The translations under genes were made by a program, and so were the position numbers. From CAYJAD01 sp964371505 (GTDB lineage: Bacteria > Desulfobacterota > Desulfovibrionia > Desulfovibrionales > Desulfovibrionaceae), in assembly GCA_964371505.1 (NCBI GenBank), contig CAYJNG010000040.1, positions 1 to 17,983 of the forward strand: a stretch of DNA of 17,983 nt, read 5' to 3'. Below the pieces are notes generated by a model. That model did no database searches. It was not told the DNA's origin and saw only the letters and a program-made list of their open reading frames with translations. Positions 15,306 to 17,983 of the stretch are shown one piece after another. The stretch's first letter is position 1, and each line of letters opens with the position of its first letter.

Positions 15306-16265
15306 ATGTTTAAAACTAAACTTAGCACGAAAATAAGTATATTATTCCTGCTTTCCCTCGTACTTATGGCCCTGTACCAATTTATCATGGTGGACATGAA
15401 GTTTTTTCAATACGCCATGTATATACGTACGCCCAAGCTCATTGCAGCCATTATAGCTGCATTTTGCATAGGCACGGCCAGCATAGTGTTTCAATCCATC
15501 ATCAATAATCGCATTGTGACGCCCTGTTTATTGGGTATGAATGCGCTATACATTCTCATCCACACAGCTATCGCTTTCATCTTTGGTGTTTCCAGCGATT
15601 TTTCTTCCAACAAAAACGTGGCTTTTATCATTGATATTGTGCTTATGAGCTTTGTGGCTACCTCCTTGTACGGGTATCTTTTTCGCAAAACCAAATACAA
15701 TATCCTCTACGTGCTTTTATCGGGCACCATCATGGCTACGCTTTTTACTTCCATGTCTAACACGCTTATACGCACCATGGACCCCAACGAATACGACGCC
15801 CTCTTAACCTCTCTGGTAGCTGGTTTTTCTCATGTGAATTCTGACATTATCTACCTTTCATTGGCGCTCATGGGCTGCGTAGTTTTTGCTTTACGCAAAG
15901 AGATTTACCTACTGGATGTCATCACGCTGGGTAAGAATCAAGCCATTAATCTTGGTGTTGACTATGACAAAACCATCAGCAAGTTGCTTGTGGGAGTCAC
16001 CATTTTTATCACCATTGCCACAGCCATGGTAGGCCCTATTTCCTTCCTTGGGCTCATTGTGGCCAATGTGGCGCGCGAATTTATAAAAACCTATAAGCAC
16101 ATTTATCTTATGCTAGGCGCTTTCTTTGTGGGAGTTGTGGTGCTTTTGGCCGGACAAATACTCATTGAACACGTCTTTCATTTTAGCACCGTCATTTCCG
16201 TATTTATTAACCTTTTTGGCGGCGTATATTTTCTCTATCTCATCTTAAAAAATAAAGGAATGTAA
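15306..16265 (+). CDS. FecCD-family iron-chelate ABC permease, second subunit (CeuC/FatC/YclO-like)
   Basis: A 319-residue membrane permease, partner of the preceding one. It shows the same architecture: RTPKLIAAIIAAFCIGTASIVFQS near the N-terminus, NRIVTPCLLGMNALY, and the ATPase-coupling loop TAMVGPISFLGLIVANVAREF (about 240-260). Then come final helices ending in LFGGVYFLYLILKNKGM. AAAGGT about 6 nt before the ATG supports the start. The shorter first helix is usual for the second permease in Ceu/Fat/Ycl systems. Its stop is one base before the ATPase start codon, so the three are translated together. Confidence 0.9.
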   Translation: MFKTKLSTKISILFLLSLVLMALYQFIMVDMKFFQYAMYIRTPKLIAAIIAAFCIGTASIVFQSIINNRIVTPCLLGMNALYILIHTAIAFIFGVSSDFSSNKNVAFIIDIVLMSFVATSLYGYLFRKTKYNILYVLLSGTIMATLFTSMSNTLIRTMDPNEYDALLTSLVAGFSHVNSDIIYLSLALMGCVVFALRKEIYLLDVITLGKNQAINLGVDYDKTISKLLVGVTIFITIATAMVGPISFLGLIVANVAREFIKTYKHIYLMLGAFFVGVVVLLAGQILIEHVFHFSTVISVFINLFGGVYFLYLILKNKGM

Positions 16266-16266
16266 T

Positions 16267-17019
16267 ATGGAAATTCGCAACCTTAATAAATCTTATGCCG
16301 GTAAACATGTGGTGCAAGATGTAAGCTTCACCTTGCCCAAAGGGAAAGTTATTTCCTTAATAGGCCCCAACGGCGCGGGTAAGTCCACCGTTATGACCAT
16401 GATAACACGCCTTATAGCCAAGGATAGCGGGCAAATACTTTTTGAAGGCAAAGACCTTGATCAATGGAAAAGCACGGAGCTTGCCAAAAAGCTCGCTATT
16501 CTCACGCAAAGTAACAATATTGCCATGAAGCTTACTGTGGAAGAATTGGTCGCTTTTGGGCGCTTTCCCTACAGCGGCAGCCGCCTTACGGCAGAAGATT
16601 ATGACAAGGTGCATGCTGCCATGGAATACATGCAGCTTATGGAGTTTCGCCACACCTTCATTGATGAGCTTTCGGGCGGGCAAAGGCAACGCGCCTTCAT
16701 TGCCATGGTTATTGCCCAAGATACAGACTATATTTTCTTAGACGAACCCACCAACAATCTAGACATCTACCACTCCTCTTCACTTATGAAAATGGTGCGT
16801 AGATTGTGTGACGAGCTAGGAAAAACCGTTATTCTTGTGTTGCATGAAATCAATTTTGCCTCGGTGTATTCCGACTATATTGCCGCGTTTAAAGACGGAA
16901 AACTCTATCAATTTGGCGAAGTAAAAGAAGTGATGACATCGCAAACCCTGCAGCATTTGTACAATGTGGATTTTCGCATTGAAGAACTGCACGGTAAACC
17001 CATTTCTATTTTTTATTAA
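16267..17019 (+). CDS. Iron-chelate ABC transporter ATP-binding protein (CeuD/VctC/YclP-like)
   Basis: A 250-residue single ABC ATPase. Walker A GPNGAGKST is at 33-41, the Q-loop Gln at 81, signature LSGGQRQR at 135-142, Walker B YIFLDEP at 155-161, and the switch His at 193. All catalytic positions are intact. The short Walker-A-proximal region and ending (HGKPISIFY) resemble VctC/YclP-type ATPases of catecholate siderophore importers. It powers the two permeases encoded directly upstream. A ribosome site AAAGGA lies inside the end of the previous gene. The second binding-protein gene follows after 27 nt. Confidence 0.94.
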   Translation: MEIRNLNKSYAGKHVVQDVSFTLPKGKVISLIGPNGAGKSTVMTMITRLIAKDSGQILFEGKDLDQWKSTELAKKLAILTQSNNIAMKLTVEELVAFGRFPYSGSRLTAEDYDKVHAAMEYMQLMEFRHTFIDELSGGQRQRAFIAMVIAQDTDYIFLDEPTNNLDIYHSSSLMKMVRRLCDELGKTVILVLHEINFASVYSDYIAAFKDGKLYQFGEVKEVMTSQTLQHLYNVDFRIEELHGKPISIFY

Positions 17020-17046
17020 CCTTTCACCTTTACATTTGAGGACACC

Positions 17047-17983
17047 ATGCTCACTCGTTTAAAAAAATTGTTCTTTTCCTTTGCCTGCATGAGCCTTTGC
17101 GCCGTGCCAGCCTTATCTTTAGCTCAAGAAGTGACACTCACCATCGTGGATGAGAAAAAAAAGCCCATTGAGGTGCAAGTGCCCCTCAACCCACAACGTG
17201 TGGTGTGTTTAAGCGCCTCCACGGTGGATATTATGCATGCCTTGGGCCTTGGGGATAGAATTGTAGGCTTTACCAAAGCCAAATCCACCCCCAAACACTT
17301 GCAAAGCTATGAAGATAATAAAAACATCGTAGATGTGGGCAGCATGAAAGAGATTGATATGGAAGCTGTCATGTCTTTGCAGCCTGACATCATCTTCTCC
17401 AGCGACCGTATGGTGCGTATGTATAAAGATTTTACAATGATTGCCCCCACGGTGCCAGCCTTTATTGATTACACTAAAGGATTTTACGCAGGTTATAAAG
17501 AAAACGTCATGCAGGTGGCCAAGGTTTTTGGTAAGGAAAAAGAAGCTTTAGAACTTATTGCACAATTCGACGCGCGCATTGCCAAGCTTAAAGAAAACTT
17601 TGGCGGTAAAACTGCCATCTTAGGTATTTTTGCCGGCGGCACCTTAAATACCCTTGGGGATACAGGCCGTATTTCCCTCATTACCCATGACGTAGGCTTT
17701 AATAACCTTGCCAAGGAAAAAAATGTCAACCATGGCAATATTTCTTCTTACGAATTACTTTTAGCTAAAAATCCTGAATATATATTCATTTTAGACAAAG
17801 ACAATGCCGTAGGCGCGGAAGCTACCGCAGCTGAAGAGCAAATGAATAATGAAATTGTACATCAAACCAAGGCCTATAAAGAAAAGAAAATCATCTTTTT
17901 AAAGCCGGATAATGTATGGTATGTGGCTGATGGCGGCATTGAATCCATGAACATAATGCTGAAAAATTTGGAAGACAGCCTTA
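17047..17983 (+). CDS. Periplasmic siderophore-binding protein, second copy (partial, runs off window)
   Basis: At least 312 codons, open at the right edge, so the C-terminus is missing. GAGGA 5 nt before the ATG at 17047 gives a firm start. It has a Sec signal peptide (basic RLKK, hydrophobic stretch, probable cleavage after LSLA, before QE). The class III binding-protein fold follows: RVVCLSASTVDIMHALGLG, SMKEIDMEAVMSLQPDIIFSS, then a second lobe with GIFAGGTLNTLG, VNHGNISSYELL and VWYVADGGIES. A His in the VNHG block and the Tyr in VWYVADG lie where CeuE/YclQ-type proteins have iron-chelate-contacting His and Tyr residues (positions from memory). It is the cognate binding protein of the upstream ABC importer. 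It is paralogous to the protein at 11286, which lacks the VNHG block in this form. Confidence 0.88.
   Translation, partial: MLTRLKKLFFSFACMSLCAVPALSLAQEVTLTIVDEKKKPIEVQVPLNPQRVVCLSASTVDIMHALGLGDRIVGFTKAKSTPKHLQSYEDNKNIVDVGSMKEIDMEAVMSLQPDIIFSSDRMVRMYKDFTMIAPTVPAFIDYTKGFYAGYKENVMQVAKVFGKEKEALELIAQFDARIAKLKENFGGKTAILGIFAGGTLNTLGDTGRISLITHDVGFNNLAKEKNVNHGNISSYELLLAKNPEYIFILDKDNAVGAEATAAEEQMNNEIVHQTKAYKEKKIIFLKPDNVWYVADGGIESMNIMLKNLEDSL

Noticed and set aside
1..17983. CRISPR arrays, tRNA or rRNA genes, IS elements or prophage genes
   Set aside because: No regularly spaced repeats, cloverleaf-type sequences, transposase or integrase motifs were seen anywhere in the window.

Overview
The window reads as an iron and heme acquisition island of an anaerobic Gram-negative bacterium. 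TonB/ExbB/ExbD and a TonB-dependent receptor require an outer membrane, and the oxygen-independent radical-SAM heme-opening enzyme (HutW/ChuW type) points to anaerobic life. Base composition looks intermediate. A host-associated Desulfovibrionaceae-like organism would fit, but nothing here fixes the taxon.

Left half (10-9418, all minus strand): a heme operon starts at 9418 and reads leftward as radical-SAM HutW, TonB-dependent receptor, ECF transporter S component, T component, fused double ATPase, HutX-like heme carrier, and flavodoxin. Genes overlap or sit a few bases apart, except for an 88-nt gap with a 15-bp inverted repeat between receptor and S component. A rho-independent terminator (1918-1972) follows the flavodoxin. 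Beyond it, a MATE exporter and a short DtxR/MntR-type metal regulator form a second minus-strand pair.

Centre (9419-11285): about 1.9 kb, mostly non-coding. Next to hutW lies a striking 17-bp perfect inverted repeat whose arms are themselves palindromes, beside a TTGACA promoter and a Fur-like box. Further right are a minus-strand terminator, an unassigned stretch, one small secreted protein gene (10075-10425) and about 860 nt of AT-rich DNA without a recognisable gene.

Right half (11286-17983, all plus strand): a periplasmic iron-chelate binding protein, then exbB, exbD and tonB, a strong terminator (14144-14201), two FecCD-type permeases, an ABC ATPase and a second binding protein that runs off the window. 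This resembles catecholate-siderophore systems of the Ceu/Fat/Vct/Ycl type.

Inferred working model: the receptor, energised by TonB-ExbBD, brings heme (or a heme-like ligand) into the periplasm. The ECF transporter, rather than the usual HutBCD/HmuTUV ABC importer, carries it across the inner membrane. HutX handles it in the cytosol, HutW opens the ring to release iron, and the flavodoxin supplies electrons or reduces the tetrapyrrole product. The right-hand ABC system imports an iron chelate.
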